Source: Candidatus Eisenbergiella intestinipullorum
GTDB taxonomy: Bacteria; Bacillota; Clostridia; Lachnospirales; Lachnospiraceae
Reading direction: 5' to 3'
Length of the DNA stretch: 64,000 nucleotides
Assembly: GCA_019119815.1 (NCBI GenBank)
Contig: DWWH01000070.1
Span: forward strand, 1-64,000
The position numbers and the translations under genes were made by a program. The notes below the pieces were generated by a model that was given only the letters and a program-made list of their open reading frames with translations, had not been told where the DNA came from and made no database searches. Below, piece by piece: positions 35,046 to 44,078 of the stretch. Position 1 is the first letter of the stretch, and every line of letters begins with the position of its first letter.

Positions 35046-35167
35046 CGGCGGAAAGCTTTGGACTGTTTTCACCGCCCGGATCCGGTCAGAGGAAAGTCCG
35101 GACGGAAGAGGTGTCCGGAGTGCGTCTAAAATGCACTGCCCTGCGGCAGAAGAAAATGGTGGTAGGA
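35046..35167 (+). other. Structured leader of the DUF2007-like gene
   Basis: About 120 nt between the promoter and the gene, with hairpins at 35097-35119 (TCCGGAC with GTCCGGA) and 35119-35137 (AGTGC with GCACT). It contains GAGGAAAGTCCGGAC, which resembles the conserved region I of RNase P RNA, but nothing else of that RNA is present. Confidence 0.4.
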
Positions 35168-35446
35168 ATGGACATTGGAACTGTGAATCATGAGGTGGCC
35201 TTCTGCAAGGTGTATGATATGGCCACAAAGGAGAAGGTGGAACGGATCCTGCTGAAAAACAGGATCTCCTACTATGTGGAGTGGGAAGACAAAGGTCTGG
35301 GGGGACTGTTTCTGTTCCGGAAGCCGAAGGACAAGACTGCCTGCGTATTCCGGATTCACAGTGACGAAGTAACAAGGGCCAGGGAGCTTTTGAAGTCGGT
35401 TCTGGGCTCCAGGGCAAAAGAAGCAGAGGAAATGGAGGAAGACTGA
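35168..35446 (+). CDS. Small DUF2007-like protein
   Basis: About 92 residues. The core (KVYDMATKEKVERILLKNRI, then an ACVFRIHSDEVTRARELLKS segment) looks like the small alpha/beta DUF2007 fold, in which a mobile helix pair binds an unknown ligand or protein; this match is from the pattern only. The start is uncertain: ATG 35168 or GTG 35183 (VNHEVAFCKVY) are the best choices, ATG 35156 is also open. Its stop overlaps the aminopeptidase start by one base (TGATG), so the two are translationally coupled. Confidence 0.7.
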   Translation: MDIGTVNHEVAFCKVYDMATKEKVERILLKNRISYYVEWEDKGLGGLFLFRKPKDKTACVFRIHSDEVTRARELLKSVLGSRAKEAEEMEED

Positions 35447-36837
35447 TGGAAAGAAAGAATGTATGGAAGGTCTGGTCTGAGGATCAGGCGAAGGCGGCGG
35501 ATGTGTTCGCCAGGGAATATATGGACTTTCTGGATAACGGAAAGACGGAACGGGAATGTGTGGACACCCTGGTGAACCTGATCGAAAAGGCAGGCTACCG
35601 GGAACTGAACGAGCTGGTGGAAAAGGGAGAGCAGGTAAAGCCCGGAGACAAGGTTTACGCGGTGAACATGAACAAGTGCCTGCTCATGTATCAGATCGGA
35701 AAGCAGCCGCTGAAGAACGGCATGAACCTTCTGGGCGCGCACATCGACAGCCCCAGGATGGATGTGAAGCAGAATCCCCTGTACGAGGAGGAAAATATCG
35801 CTTATCTGGATACGCATTACTACGGCGGCATCAAGAAGTATCAGTGGGTGGCTCTTCCGCTCGCCCTGCACGGCGTGGTGGTAAAGAAGGACGGCACCAC
35901 GGTGGAGGTCAATGTGGGAGAAGCTGAGGACGATCCCGTATTTTTCGTTTCCGATCTGCTGATCCACCTGGCCGGAGAGCAGATGGAAAAGAAGGCTGCC
36001 AAGGTGGTGGAGGGAGAGGCCCTCGACCTGGTGATCGGAAACATGCCTCTGAAGGATGAAGAAAAGGATGCGGTTTCGGCGGGCGTTCTGAAGATCCTGA
36101 AGGAGACCTATGATATTGAAGAGGAGGATTTCCTTTCCGCAGAGCTGGAGATCGTTCCTGCGGGACATGCCAGAGAGGCCGGCTTTGACCGCAGCCTGAT
36201 TCTGGCATACGGACAGGACGACAGAGTCTGTGCCTATACCTCTGCAAGAGCCCTCCTTGAGGTGGCGGATGAGGTGACGGAGCGCACCGGCTGCTGCATT
36301 CTGGTGGATAAGGAGGAGATCGGCAGCGTGGGAGCGACCGGCATGCAGTCCCGTTTCTTCGAAAATGCTACGGCTCAGCTGATGGAGCTGGCAGGAGAGT
36401 ACAGCGAGCTGAACCTGAGAAAATGCCTGGCAAATTCCTGCATGCTCTCCTCCGACGTGAGCGCAGGCTACGATCCTTCCTATGCGTCCTGCTTTGAAAA
36501 GAAGAACGCTGCTTTCCTGGGAGAAGGAATGGTATTCAATAAGTTCACGGGCTCCAGAGGAAAATCCGGCTCCAATGACGCAAATGCGGAATATGTAGCC
36601 CATATCCGTGACATCTGCGACAGCTCCGACATCGTGTTCCAGACAGCGGAGCTGGGAAAGGTCGATGTGGGAGGCGGCGGAACCATTGCCTACATCATGG
36701 CACTCTACGGCATGAACGTGATCGACTGCGGCGTTGCCGTCCTCAACATGCACGCACCCTGGGAAGCGACCAGCAAGGCGGATGTTTATGAGACCATGCG
36801 CGGCTATGTGGCCTTCCTGAAGAAAGCCGGGATGTAA
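35446..36837 (+). CDS. M18-family aminopeptidase
   Basis: 463 residues, a cytosolic metallo-aminopeptidase of the aspartyl-aminopeptidase family. Metal and catalytic motifs: GAHIDSPR (His99, Asp101), DKEEIGSVGATG (catalytic Glu pair near 287-288) and the C-terminal NMHAPWE with a His ligand. It would trim acidic or neutral N-terminal residues from peptides. Its start overlaps the previous stop, and queA begins 3 bp after its stop, so the three genes form one unit. Confidence 0.94.
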   Translation: MERKNVWKVWSEDQAKAADVFAREYMDFLDNGKTERECVDTLVNLIEKAGYRELNELVEKGEQVKPGDKVYAVNMNKCLLMYQIGKQPLKNGMNLLGAHIDSPRMDVKQNPLYEEENIAYLDTHYYGGIKKYQWVALPLALHGVVVKKDGTTVEVNVGEAEDDPVFFVSDLLIHLAGEQMEKKAAKVVEGEALDLVIGNMPLKDEEKDAVSAGVLKILKETYDIEEEDFLSAELEIVPAGHAREAGFDRSLILAYGQDDRVCAYTSARALLEVADEVTERTGCCILVDKEEIGSVGATGMQSRFFENATAQLMELAGEYSELNLRKCLANSCMLSSDVSAGYDPSYASCFEKKNAAFLGEGMVFNKFTGSRGKSGSNDANAEYVAHIRDICDSSDIVFQTAELGKVDVGGGGTIAYIMALYGMNVIDCGVAVLNMHAPWEATSKADVYETMRGYVAFLKKAGM

Positions 36838-36840
36838 ACC

Positions 36841-37875
36841 ATGGACGGACTGAAAACATCCGATTATTTCTATGAGCTCCCTCCGGAGCTCATCGCGCAG
36901 GACCCCCTGGAGGACCGTTCGGCCTCCAGGCTGATGGTCCTGGATAAGAAGACAGGGGAGGTTTCTCATCATGTATTTCGGGAGATCCCCTCTTTTCTCG
37001 AACCCGGAGACTGCCTGGTCTTAAACAATACCCGGGTGATCCCGGCAAGGCTTATGGGCGTGCGGGAAGAGACCGGAGGAGCTGTGGAAGTGCTCCTGTT
37101 AAAGCGCCACACGGGCGATGTGTGGGAAACTCTGGTAAAGCCCGGGAAAAAGGCCCGCCCCGGTACAAGGCTGGTGTTCGGAGACGGCCTGCTGCATGCG
37201 CAGGTGGAGGAGGTGGTGGAGGACGGCAACCGTCTGATCCGCTTTTTTTATGACGGCATCTGGGAGGAGCTCCTGGACCGCCTGGGCGAAATGCCCCTTC
37301 CGCCGTATATCACTCACAAGCTGCAGGATAAGAACCGCTACCAGACGGTATACGCCAGATATGAAGGCTCTGCCGCCGCGCCCACGGCCGGCCTGCATTT
37401 CACGCCGGAGCTTCTGCAGGAGATTCAGGATAAGGGTGTTGACCTGGCTTACGTGACCCTGCATGTGGGACTGGGCACCTTCCGCCCGGTCAAGGTGGAT
37501 AATGTGAAGGAGCATCATATGCACTCCGAATATTATCAGGTGAGCGCGGAAGCGGCGCAGAAGATCAACCGGGCGAAGGAGAACGGCCACAGGGTGATCT
37601 GTGTGGGCACCACCAGCTGCCGTACCGTGGAGAGCGCCTGTGATGAAAACGGTCATCTGAAGGCATGCTGCGGCAACACGGATATTTTCATCTATCCGGG
37701 CTACCGTTTTAAGGTCCTGGACGCCCTGATCACGAATTTCCATCTGCCGGAATCCACCCTGGTGATGCTGGTTTCCGCCCTTGCGGGCCGGGAGCATGTG
37801 CTGGCCGCTTATGAGGAGGCGGTGAAGGAGAAGTACCGCTTCTTCTCTTTTGGGGATGCCATGCTGATCCGGTAA
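36841..37875 (+). CDS. queA: S-adenosylmethionine:tRNA ribosyltransferase-isomerase
   Basis: 344 residues with the QueA signatures [45 protein letters not shown] and [18 protein letters not shown]. It moves the ribosyl part of SAM onto preQ1 in tRNA, forming epoxyqueuosine. It lies 3 bp after the aminopeptidase gene and is followed by two strong hairpins. No other queuosine gene is in the window. Confidence 0.97.
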   Translation: MDGLKTSDYFYELPPELIAQDPLEDRSASRLMVLDKKTGEVSHHVFREIPSFLEPGDCLVLNNTRVIPARLMGVREETGGAVEVLLLKRHTGDVWETLVKPGKKARPGTRLVFGDGLLHAQVEEVVEDGNRLIRFFYDGIWEELLDRLGEMPLPPYITHKLQDKNRYQTVYARYEGSAAAPTAGLHFTPELLQEIQDKGVDLAYVTLHVGLGTFRPVKVDNVKEHHMHSEYYQVSAEAAQKINRAKENGHRVICVGTTSCRTVESACDENGHLKACCGNTDIFIYPGYRFKVLDALITNFHLPESTLVMLVSALAGREHVLAAYEEAVKEKYRFFSFGDAMLIR

Positions 37876-37899
37876 GTAAATAAAAAAGAAAAAACAGAC

Positions 37900-37983
37900 A
37901 AGGGGCAGCCCGGCTCAACCGGGTGCCCCTTGCGGTAAGAGAAACCCGGCAGATAACCGTTTCAGGCATCTGCCGGGTTTTAA
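37900..37983. terminator. Tandem terminator hairpins after queA
   Basis: Hairpin 1 is 37900-37931 (AAGGGGCA, then CCCGG, with their complements). Hairpin 2 is 37943-37979 (12-bp stem AACCCGGCAGAT) followed by TTTAAT. The A-rich 37882-37894 gives a T-run on the minus strand for hairpin 1, so the pair may also serve the degV gene. Confidence 0.85.
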
Positions 37984-38055
37984 TACGGCTTACAGCGCCG
38001 GAAAAGAGTGCCTAGCTGTGCCTGATGATCTTAGATCCTTCAGACACATGCCGTC

Positions 38056-38925
38056 TCAACGCTCCTTCCCATAATACAGAATTCCCAGCGCGCCGGGACC
38101 TGCGTGGGTGCCGATACTGGGGCTGACATCGTTGATGAGGATGTTGTCAAGCCCGGTCAGCTCCCTCACATAGGAAGCGGCGAGCTCAGCGTCTTCCGGG
38201 CAGTTTCCGTGTACGATGCCGACGGGAACGGTCCGGTCAGGCTGATCGCCCAGCGTATCACGCATCCGCTCGGCCAGGACGCGGATGGACTTTTTGCGTC
38301 CGCGGACCGTGCCGTTGGAGGCGAGCTTTCCTTCTGCGGTGATGGAAAGGAAGGGCTTCAGGTTCAGAGCCGTGCCGACGGCAGCCACCGCGCCGGAGAT
38401 CCTTCCGCCGCGCTTCAGATGGAACAGATCGTCCACGGTGAATTGGACGTTGATATGCTTTTTATACTCCTCCAGGAAAGCAGCGTTCTCGGAAAGACTG
38501 CGGCCCTCCTCCTGAAGCTGGTGCGCCTTGAGAAAGAGGATGCTCTCCGCCAGCGAAACATTCAGGGAATCCACGACGACGATCCTGCGGTCCGGATAAT
38601 CCTCCATCAGCTCCTGCGCAGTCACGCAGACGTTGTTATAGCTGCCGCTCAGGGCGGAGGAGAAAGCGATGTGCAGAATGTCGGAGCCTTTCTTCAGGAT
38701 GTTCTCAAAACGTTCCCGGATGACGGCCGGATTGTTGGCCATGGAGGAAGGGAGGGCGCCTTCCCGCATTTTCTGGTAAAACTCCGCGGGAGTCATGTTC
38801 TTTTCATCTCCATACACCTCATCTCCGAAGGCATAATACTGAGGGATGATGACCGCCTGATATTTGGCGACGAGATCGGCCGGCAGGTCGGAATTGGAAT
38901 CGGTAGTGATCTGATAATTTTCCAT
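38056..38925 (-). CDS. DegV-family (FakB-like) fatty-acid-binding protein
   Basis: 289 residues. It has the DegV pattern ITTDSNSDLP at the start, SSALSGSYNN near 90, LFHLKRGGRISG near 167 and the C-terminal THAGPGALGILYYG with a conserved His. DegV/FakB proteins hold a fatty acid while FakA phosphorylates it; a FakA is encoded at 53215. A second DegV lies at 57237, so the cell probably handles different acyl chains. Own consensus promoter; GAGAGAACTGTT precedes the start. Confidence 0.93.
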   Translation of the reverse strand: MENYQITTDSNSDLPADLVAKYQAVIIPQYYAFGDEVYGDEKNMTPAEFYQKMREGALPSSMANNPAVIRERFENILKKGSDILHIAFSSALSGSYNNVCVTAQELMEDYPDRRIVVVDSLNVSLAESILFLKAHQLQEEGRSLSENAAFLEEYKKHINVQFTVDDLFHLKRGGRISGAVAAVGTALNLKPFLSITAEGKLASNGTVRGRKKSIRVLAERMRDTLGDQPDRTVPVGIVHGNCPEDAELAASYVRELTGLDNILINDVSPSIGTHAGPGALGILYYGKER

Positions 38926-39019
38926 AACAGTTCTCTCTTTTCTTCTGAAATCTTCTTTGTCTGATCTGGAGCGTCCAAAGGCGCTGTTATCTGCAGAAAA
39001 AGGGCTTCAAAACAAGCTG

Positions 39020-39048
39020 ATTATAAGCTTTTATACGGGAAATGTCAA
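39020..39048 (-). promoter_or_regulatory. Promoter of the degV gene
   Basis: Minus strand TTGACA (39043-39048), 17-nt spacer, TATAAT (39020-39025): a full consensus sigma-A promoter, about 90 bp before the start codon. Confidence 0.88.
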
Positions 39049-39170
39049 CGCTGCGGCAATTAGGCAATGACTTTTTGTCCGGTATGGTGTAGAATAGAAA
39101 AAGCAGTCGGAATCTGCCGCGGCGCATCCGCCCGGCCGGATGGAAACAAAGAAAGGTTAGTGACCGGAAA

Positions 39171-39881
39171 ATGAGCTTCAGGGAAGATGTATTTGCAAAG
39201 ATCGTTACCTATATCACGGTGGCTGTGCTTCTGGGGGCAATGCTGGTGGAAGCGTTTGTCATCTACACGGAACGCCGGGAGCAGGAGAAGCTGGAGGCAG
39301 AGGCGGTATCCGCGCAGGAGACCATCAATGAACTGAGCGCTCAGACCCACAGCCTGACGCAGCAGGTGGAACAGCTGCAGGAATTCAGGGATAACTGGGA
39401 GGATTTTGTCATCCTTACGGACAGTGAGCTCTGCCAGCGGATGAGAGAGGATCTGTACGCCAGGCCTGAGGTGATCCCTCAGGAGGCAAAAGAGGCATCG
39501 GCGCTGGCGGAGAAAGCGGACGGACTGGAAGCGGACGCGGCAGCCGCGCAGGAGGCGGAGAAAGACGCACAGGAGGAAGAGGCGGAAGGCTCTTCCGGGC
39601 AGATTACGGTGGATTTCGCCTTCCCCTCTCCGGACAATAAGGAATGGCTCCTTCCTCTGAATCTGGGAAATGAACCCAGCGTGGAATACCTGTTCTATGC
39701 CAGGGCAGAGGATGCGGAGCGGGAGAGATATATCGACATCCTGTTTGAGGTCCCGGTGGAACGGCCGGGCGGAGAGCCGGTGCTTGACGAGGACGGACAG
39801 ATCATCTGGGAATGTCTCGCTTATGATGCGGGGCTGGGCTGGACGCTGTATACGCCGCCCGGGGAGGAAACGGAAGAATGA
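39171..39881 (+). CDS. Membrane-anchored coiled-coil protein, uncharacterised
   Basis: 236 residues: a short cytoplasmic N-terminus, one transmembrane helix (about 12-31, VTYITVAVLLGAMLVEAFVI), a coiled coil (about 33-75), an Ala/Glu-rich linker (about 100-140) and a C-terminal acidic domain (about 142-230) with FAFPSPDNKEWLLPL. It has no recognised family. It overlaps the following TPR gene by 4 bp (ATGA), which argues that the two products act together, perhaps in the envelope. The start follows GAAAGGTTAGTGACCGGAAA, a fair site. Confidence 0.75.
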   Translation: MSFREDVFAKIVTYITVAVLLGAMLVEAFVIYTERREQEKLEAEAVSAQETINELSAQTHSLTQQVEQLQEFRDNWEDFVILTDSELCQRMREDLYARPEVIPQEAKEASALAEKADGLEADAAAAQEAEKDAQEEEAEGSSGQITVDFAFPSPDNKEWLLPLNLGNEPSVEYLFYARAEDAERERYIDILFEVPVERPGGEPVLDEDGQIIWECLAYDAGLGWTLYTPPGEETEE

Positions 39882-40708
39882 GATCCATGGAAGAGATTTA
39901 TGAAGAGCTGGACCGGCTGATCGGCCGCAGCCGGTGGGAGGAGATCGAGCCCTTCCTGCGGGCGCGGATGGAGGAAGCGAAGGAAGAAGAGCAGAACGGC
40001 ATTTATGTGGCGGCCGGCAATGAACTGCTTTCCTTTTACAGACAGAGCGGACAGTATGAAAAGGCGTTTGCAGTATCGGAGGACCTCCTGCTTTTGCTGG
40101 AGGAGCTGAATCTGGAGGACACGGAGCATTTCGCGCTGATCCTGATGAGTACCGGGGCGGCCTGTGAGGGGGCGGAACGGCCCCAGGAGGCGGAAAGCTA
40201 TTATGCCCGCGCGGTCCGTATCCTGGAAGGAAAGGGAAAGTCGGAGCTGCTTCTTGCAGAGGCGCTGACCAGACAGGGCATTCTGCTTGTGGCCAGGAGC
40301 CGGGAGGCCGCAGAGAAAGAAAAGCTTCGGCAGAAGGCGAAGAGGCTCCTGCTGCAGGCGGAGGCTCTGTTCGAGGAATGCAGGAAGAGACGGAAGGCTT
40401 CCGGCGGCAATTCGGAAGGGGATAGCTGCACCCGGCAGGAGGAAGACGGCCAGGAGGAGGTCTATTACCTGACGGCTCTTTCCGGACTCGGCGAAATCTG
40501 CTGGTGCGAGAAGGATTATGAAGGGGCTCTGGCTTTTTATGAGAAGGCCGGACAGAACAGCCGCTCCTTTTCCGGGGAGTCGGAAGGCACGCGGCTGTTC
40601 TGGAATAATTGCGCTGCGGTCTGTGCCGTTCTGAAGGATCCGGAAAAGGAAGCGTATTACCGGACGCTTGCCGGAGAACATGCGCAGGACGCCGGCCGGA
40701 GGAAATGA
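39878..40708 (+). CDS. Tetratricopeptide-repeat protein
   Basis: 276 residues of TPR-like helix pairs: QYEKAFAVSEDLLLLL, RPQEAESYYARAVRIL and KDYEGALAFYEKAG show the A-helix Tyr/Ala pattern. A Lys/Gly/Glu-rich insertion at about 165-190 breaks the array. No catalytic motif is seen; it is probably a cytosolic scaffold. Coupled by overlap to the membrane coiled-coil gene upstream and followed closely by the NusG_II gene. Confidence 0.8.
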   Translation: MRSMEEIYEELDRLIGRSRWEEIEPFLRARMEEAKEEEQNGIYVAAGNELLSFYRQSGQYEKAFAVSEDLLLLLEELNLEDTEHFALILMSTGAACEGAERPQEAESYYARAVRILEGKGKSELLLAEALTRQGILLVARSREAAEKEKLRQKAKRLLLQAEALFEECRKRRKASGGNSEGDSCTRQEEDGQEEVYYLTALSGLGEICWCEKDYEGALAFYEKAGQNSRSFSGESEGTRLFWNNCAAVCAVLKDPEKEAYYRTLAGEHAQDAGRRK

Positions 40709-40711
40709 TTC

Positions 40712-41110
40712 TTGAAACATATGTTCGATGGTGTTATAATAAAAAAAGCGGATCTGCTCCTGCTGGCCGCCGCCCTGGGTGCGGCGGTCCTTTTTGCCCT
40801 GTATCTGCTGCTGTCGGGCGAAAGGGGAAGCAGCGTGCAGGTGGTCTGTGACGGAAGGCTTCTGGGGGAGTATTCCCTTCAGGAGGACCGGGAGATCCCG
40901 CTTTCCCTGGAAGAGGGGAGGAATCTGCTCCTCATCCGGGACGGGAAGGTATGGATGGAGGAAGCAGAATGCCCCGACCGGCTCTGCGTCCGGCAGGGAG
41001 CGGTCAGCCGTGCGGGAGAGAGTATTATCTGTCTGCCTCATAAGCTGACGGTGAGCGTGACCGGAAGGAACGGTGCGGATCAGGAAGCGGTGGATGCAGT
41101 GGCGGGATAA
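40712..41110 (+). CDS. NusG domain II-containing membrane protein
   Basis: 132 residues: one N-terminal transmembrane helix (about 14-34), then a small beta domain with the ECPDRLCVRQG and ICLPHKLTVSV pattern of NusG_II proteins, with two Cys that could pair. It is usually encoded just before a Gx/heptaprenyl-diphosphate-synthase-component-I-type transporter, as here. The start is TTG 40712, with GGAGG 9 nt upstream; ATG 40721 is too far from it. Function unknown. Confidence 0.85.
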   Translation: MKHMFDGVIIKKADLLLLAAALGAAVLFALYLLLSGERGSSVQVVCDGRLLGEYSLQEDREIPLSLEEGRNLLLIRDGKVWMEEAECPDRLCVRQGAVSRAGESIICLPHKLTVSVTGRNGADQEAVDAVAG

Positions 41111-41128
41111 GAGCGGAAGGAGGAAGTC

Positions 41129-41758
41129 ATGGGCGGAAAAAATGCAGCGCGGACGGCGGTGCTGGGCCTGCTTCTGGCCTTTGCGCTGATCCTGGGATAT
41201 GTGGAGACGCTGATCCCGCTTCCCTTCGGCGTGCCCGGAATGAAGCTGGGACTTCCCAATCTGGCTGTCCTTCTTGCGCTGTACCTGCTCGGGGCGAAGG
41301 AGGCTCTGCTTCTCAACACGGCCAGGGTGTGCCTGTCCGCCTTCCTGTTCGGGAGTCTTTCCTCCCTGCTTTACAGCCTCGCAGGAGCGATCTTCAGCTT
41401 TCTCATCATGGCGCTTTTGAAAAAAAGCTCCTGCTTTTCCGTGTGCGGAGTCAGCTGTGCCGGAGGGATCGCCCATAATGCGGCGCAGCTCTTTGTCGCC
41501 GTGCTGGTCACGGAAACGGTCCGAATCCTTTATTATATCCCGCCTCTTGCGGCCTGCGGCTGCCTTACGGGCTTTGTCATGGGGCTTGTCTGCCGGGGCG
41601 TACTGTCCTGTCTGCCGGGCCGGACAGCACGGCGGAGACCGGGGCGGGAAGGTAGCGCTCCGAATGCGGACGGCGCGGACGGGAAAGGGAAACGGAAAGC
41701 GCTTACGAAAGCAGCATCCGGGAGCGGAAAAACAGGGAATACGGATAAACGGAGGTAA
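41129..41758 (+). CDS. Gx transporter family (heptaprenyl diphosphate synthase component I-like) membrane protein
   Basis: 209 residues with about five membrane segments (10-160) and the family stretch PFGVPGMKLGLPNLAVLLALYLLG. It resembles substrate-binding (S) subunits of small-molecule uptake systems. Despite the older name, membership in prenyl synthesis is doubtful. A Lys/Arg/Gly-rich C-terminal tail (about 170-209) is unusual. Paired with the NusG_II gene 18 bp upstream. The ruvA ribosome binding site overlaps its end. Confidence 0.85.
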   Translation: MGGKNAARTAVLGLLLAFALILGYVETLIPLPFGVPGMKLGLPNLAVLLALYLLGAKEALLLNTARVCLSAFLFGSLSSLLYSLAGAIFSFLIMALLKKSSCFSVCGVSCAGGIAHNAAQLFVAVLVTETVRILYYIPPLAACGCLTGFVMGLVCRGVLSCLPGRTARRRPGREGSAPNADGADGKGKRKALTKAASGSGKTGNTDKRR

Positions 41759-41762
41759 GAGC

Positions 41763-42368
41763 ATGTTTGCATATCTGGTGGGAAAAGTGGCCGGGGTGAC
41801 AGAGGATAACCTGGTACTGGAGGTGGGGCAGATCGGGTTTAACGTGAAGGTCCCGGCAAGCCTGCCGCCCCTTCTGCCCTCCATCGGGGAGGAAGTGAAG
41901 ATCTATACTTATACCTGCGTGCGGGAGGACGCTTTCCTTTTGTACGGTTTTCTCAGCCGGGACGAGCTGGAGATGTTCCGCCTGTTGATCACGGTGAGCG
42001 GCATCGGTCCCAAGGGGGGACTTGCCATTCTTTCCGTGATGAGTGCGGACGATGTGCGCCTGGCCGTGCTCACGCAGGATGCGAAGGCGATCTCCAGAGC
42101 GCCCGGCGTCGGCCCCAAGACCGCACAGCGCCTGATCCTGGAGCTGAAGGACCGGGTGTCTATGGAAGATACCCTCCTGTCCGGACAGAGCGAAGCATAT
42201 GCCGTACAGACGGCCGGGCTGAGCGATGCGAAGAAGGAAGCGGCCGAGGCACTGGCGGCGCTGGGGTATTCCGCCGCTGAGGCCGCACAGGCCGTGCGGA
42301 AGGTGGAGCATGCGGATGAAATGGATGTGGAAGAGCTTCTGAAGGCGGCTTTGAAGCATCTGTTCTGA
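41763..42368 (+). CDS. ruvA: Holliday junction helicase subunit RuvA
   Basis: 201 residues: OB-fold domain (1-62), tandem helix-hairpin-helix (about 66-140; VSGIGPKGGLAILS and APGVGPKTAQRLILELK) and a C-terminal RuvB-binding domain (about 152-200). It binds four-way junctions and recruits RuvB. The start at 41763 (MFAYLVGKVAG) follows ACGGAGGTAAGAGC; the frame is open far upstream, but that part overlaps the Gx gene. ruvB follows after 105 bp. Confidence 0.97.
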   Translation: MFAYLVGKVAGVTEDNLVLEVGQIGFNVKVPASLPPLLPSIGEEVKIYTYTCVREDAFLLYGFLSRDELEMFRLLITVSGIGPKGGLAILSVMSADDVRLAVLTQDAKAISRAPGVGPKTAQRLILELKDRVSMEDTLLSGQSEAYAVQTAGLSDAKKEAAEALAALGYSAAEAAQAVRKVEHADEMDVEELLKAALKHLF

Positions 42369-42413
42369 CCGGCGCAGCGGTAGGAGGCCGCGGATGCGGC
42401 CCGCCGTGCGGAT

Positions 42414-42470
42414 GCCGGATCTGTGATCCGGTGCACGTTTCCCGGCGCAGAAATACTTCGGAATGGAGGA
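42414..42470 (+). repeat. Single-hairpin repeat unit with extended Shine-Dalgarno (subtype 2), copy B
   Basis: GCCGGATC (42414-42421), TGT loop and GATCCGGT, then GCACGTTTC and, 19 nt on, CTTCGGAATGGAGGAAA before ruvB. Same layout as at 24200-24253. Confidence 0.6.
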
Positions 42471-42473
42471 AAC

Positions 42474-43481
42474 ATGGCAAGAGTCATTGAGACGAGCGTA
42501 ACGGAAGAGGACATCAGAATAGAGAGCACGCTGCGGCCGCAGATGCTGGATGACTATATCGGGCAGAAGAAGGCGAAGGAAAATCTCAGAGTATATATCG
42601 AGGCGGCGAAACGGCGTGGAGATGCGCTGGATCACGTGCTTTTGTACGGGCCGCCCGGACTGGGGAAGACCACTCTGGCAGGCATCATCGCGAATGAGAT
42701 GGGCGTTCACATGCGTGTGACGAGCGGCCCGGCCATCGAGAAGCCGGGGGAGATGGCGGCCATCCTCAACAGCCTGCAGGAAGGGGATCTTCTGTTCGTG
42801 GATGAGATCCACCGGCTGAACCGGCAGGTGGAGGAGGTGCTTTATCCGGCCATGGAAGACTATGCCATCGACATCATGATCGGGAAGGGCTCATCCGCCC
42901 GTTCCATCCGGCTGGAGCTTCCTCATTTCACGCTGGTGGGAGCGACTACGAGGGCAGGGCTTCTGACCGCGCCGCTGAGGGACCGGTTCGGCGTGATCCA
43001 CAGGCTGGAATTTTATACGGTAGAGGAGCTGACCCGCATCATCGTCCATTCTGCCGCTGTACTGGGCGTGCAGATCGATGTGGGCGGGGCCGGGGAGCTG
43101 GCGAGAAGGAGCCGGGGAACGCCCCGGATCGCCAACCGGCTGCTGAAGCGGGTGCGGGATTTCGCTCAGGTCCGTTTTGACGGAGCGATCACCCTGGAGG
43201 TGGCACAGAAGGCCCTGGATCTTCTGGACGTGGACCGGATGGGCCTGGACCGGGTGGACCGGAATATGCTGGATACCATGATCTACAAGTTTAACGGAGG
43301 GCCGGTTGGGCTGGATACGCTGGCGGCGGCCATCGGGGAAGATGCGGGGACCATCGAGGACGTGTATGAGCCCTATCTGCTCCAGAACGGCTTCATCAAC
43401 CGCACTCCCAGAGGGCGTGTGGTAACAGAAGCCGCCTACCGCCATTTGGGACTTGAATTCCCGCAGTCTTCTGGTGTATAA
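42474..43481 (+). CDS. ruvB: Holliday junction branch-migration ATPase RuvB
   Basis: 335 residues: Walker [13 protein letters not shown] (about 58-69), Walker [10 protein letters not shown] (about 106-114), sensor 1 [11 protein letters not shown], and the C-terminal winged helix with FINRTPRGR that contacts DNA. It powers branch migration with RuvA. The start at 42474 follows GGAATGGAGGAAAC; an in-frame ATG at 42423 runs through the repeat. zapA follows. Confidence 0.98.
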   Translation: MARVIETSVTEEDIRIESTLRPQMLDDYIGQKKAKENLRVYIEAAKRRGDALDHVLLYGPPGLGKTTLAGIIANEMGVHMRVTSGPAIEKPGEMAAILNSLQEGDLLFVDEIHRLNRQVEEVLYPAMEDYAIDIMIGKGSSARSIRLELPHFTLVGATTRAGLLTAPLRDRFGVIHRLEFYTVEELTRIIVHSAAVLGVQIDVGGAGELARRSRGTPRIANRLLKRVRDFAQVRFDGAITLEVAQKALDLLDVDRMGLDRVDRNMLDTMIYKFNGGPVGLDTLAAAIGEDAGTIEDVYEPYLLQNGFINRTPRGRVVTEAAYRHLGLEFPQSSGV

Positions 43482-43529
43482 TAATTTCCGTATAACAGGG
43501 CGCCGGGAAACGGAACGAAGGAGAGCAGC

Positions 43530-43961
43530 ATGGCTGTTAAGACAGATACGGAAGTGATCATCGGGGGGAAGGTTTTCACGCTGAGCGGATACGAGAGCGA
43601 GGAATATCTGCAGCGGGTGGCCTCCTATCTCAATAACAAGCTGGCGGAATACAACAGGCTGGAGGGCTTTACGCGGCAGCCGCCCGCCCGGCAGAATATC
43701 CTGATGCAGCTCAACATTGCGGATGATTATTTCAAGGCGAGAAAACAGGTGGCCCTTCAGGAGGAGGAGCTTCAGACGAAGGAGAAGGAGCTTTATGACC
43801 TGAAGCATGAGCTCATCGCCACCCAGATGAAGCTGGAGAATGCGGAAAAGTCTCTGAAGAGCGCCCAGAAGGAGTTGAACGACAGTTCCAGAAAGATCGT
43901 CCGCTTGGAGACAGAGCTGGCGGACAGGAAGGAACACGGCGACAGGAACAAAAAGGAATAG
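43530..43961 (+). CDS. zapA: Cell division protein ZapA
   Basis: 143 residues: an N-terminal ZapA domain (about 1-60; EVIIGGKVFTLSGYESEEYLQRVASYLN) and a long coiled coil (about 75-140). ZapA bundles FtsZ filaments. It lies between ruvB and the U32 gene, a usual place in Clostridia. GGAGAGCAGC precedes the start. A terminator follows. Confidence 0.92.
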   Translation: MAVKTDTEVIIGGKVFTLSGYESEEYLQRVASYLNNKLAEYNRLEGFTRQPPARQNILMQLNIADDYFKARKQVALQEEELQTKEKELYDLKHELIATQMKLENAEKSLKSAQKELNDSSRKIVRLETELADRKEHGDRNKKE

Positions 43962-43973
43962 CAGATCAGGACG

Positions 43974-44000
43974 GGCTGTCTTTTCAGGGACAGCCTTTTT
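43974..44000 (+). terminator. Intrinsic terminator after zapA
   Basis: GGCTGTC (43974-43980) and GACAGCC (43989-43995), then TTTTTCTTT. Confidence 0.88.
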
Positions 44001-44078
44001 CTTTCAGAAAATCCTGTCGGCCAGGAATCCTGCACCGGAAAAGCAGCCGGATGCAGCACATGCGGAAAGGAATACAGG

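Noticed and set aside
35041..35150. RNase P RNA gene
   Set aside because: Only the short GAGGAAAGTCCGGAC string matches; the length and the other conserved regions are absent.
42361..42473. Terminator between ruvA and ruvB
   Set aside because: The hairpin lacks a T-run, and the layout matches the repeat unit before der, so it is listed as a repeat.
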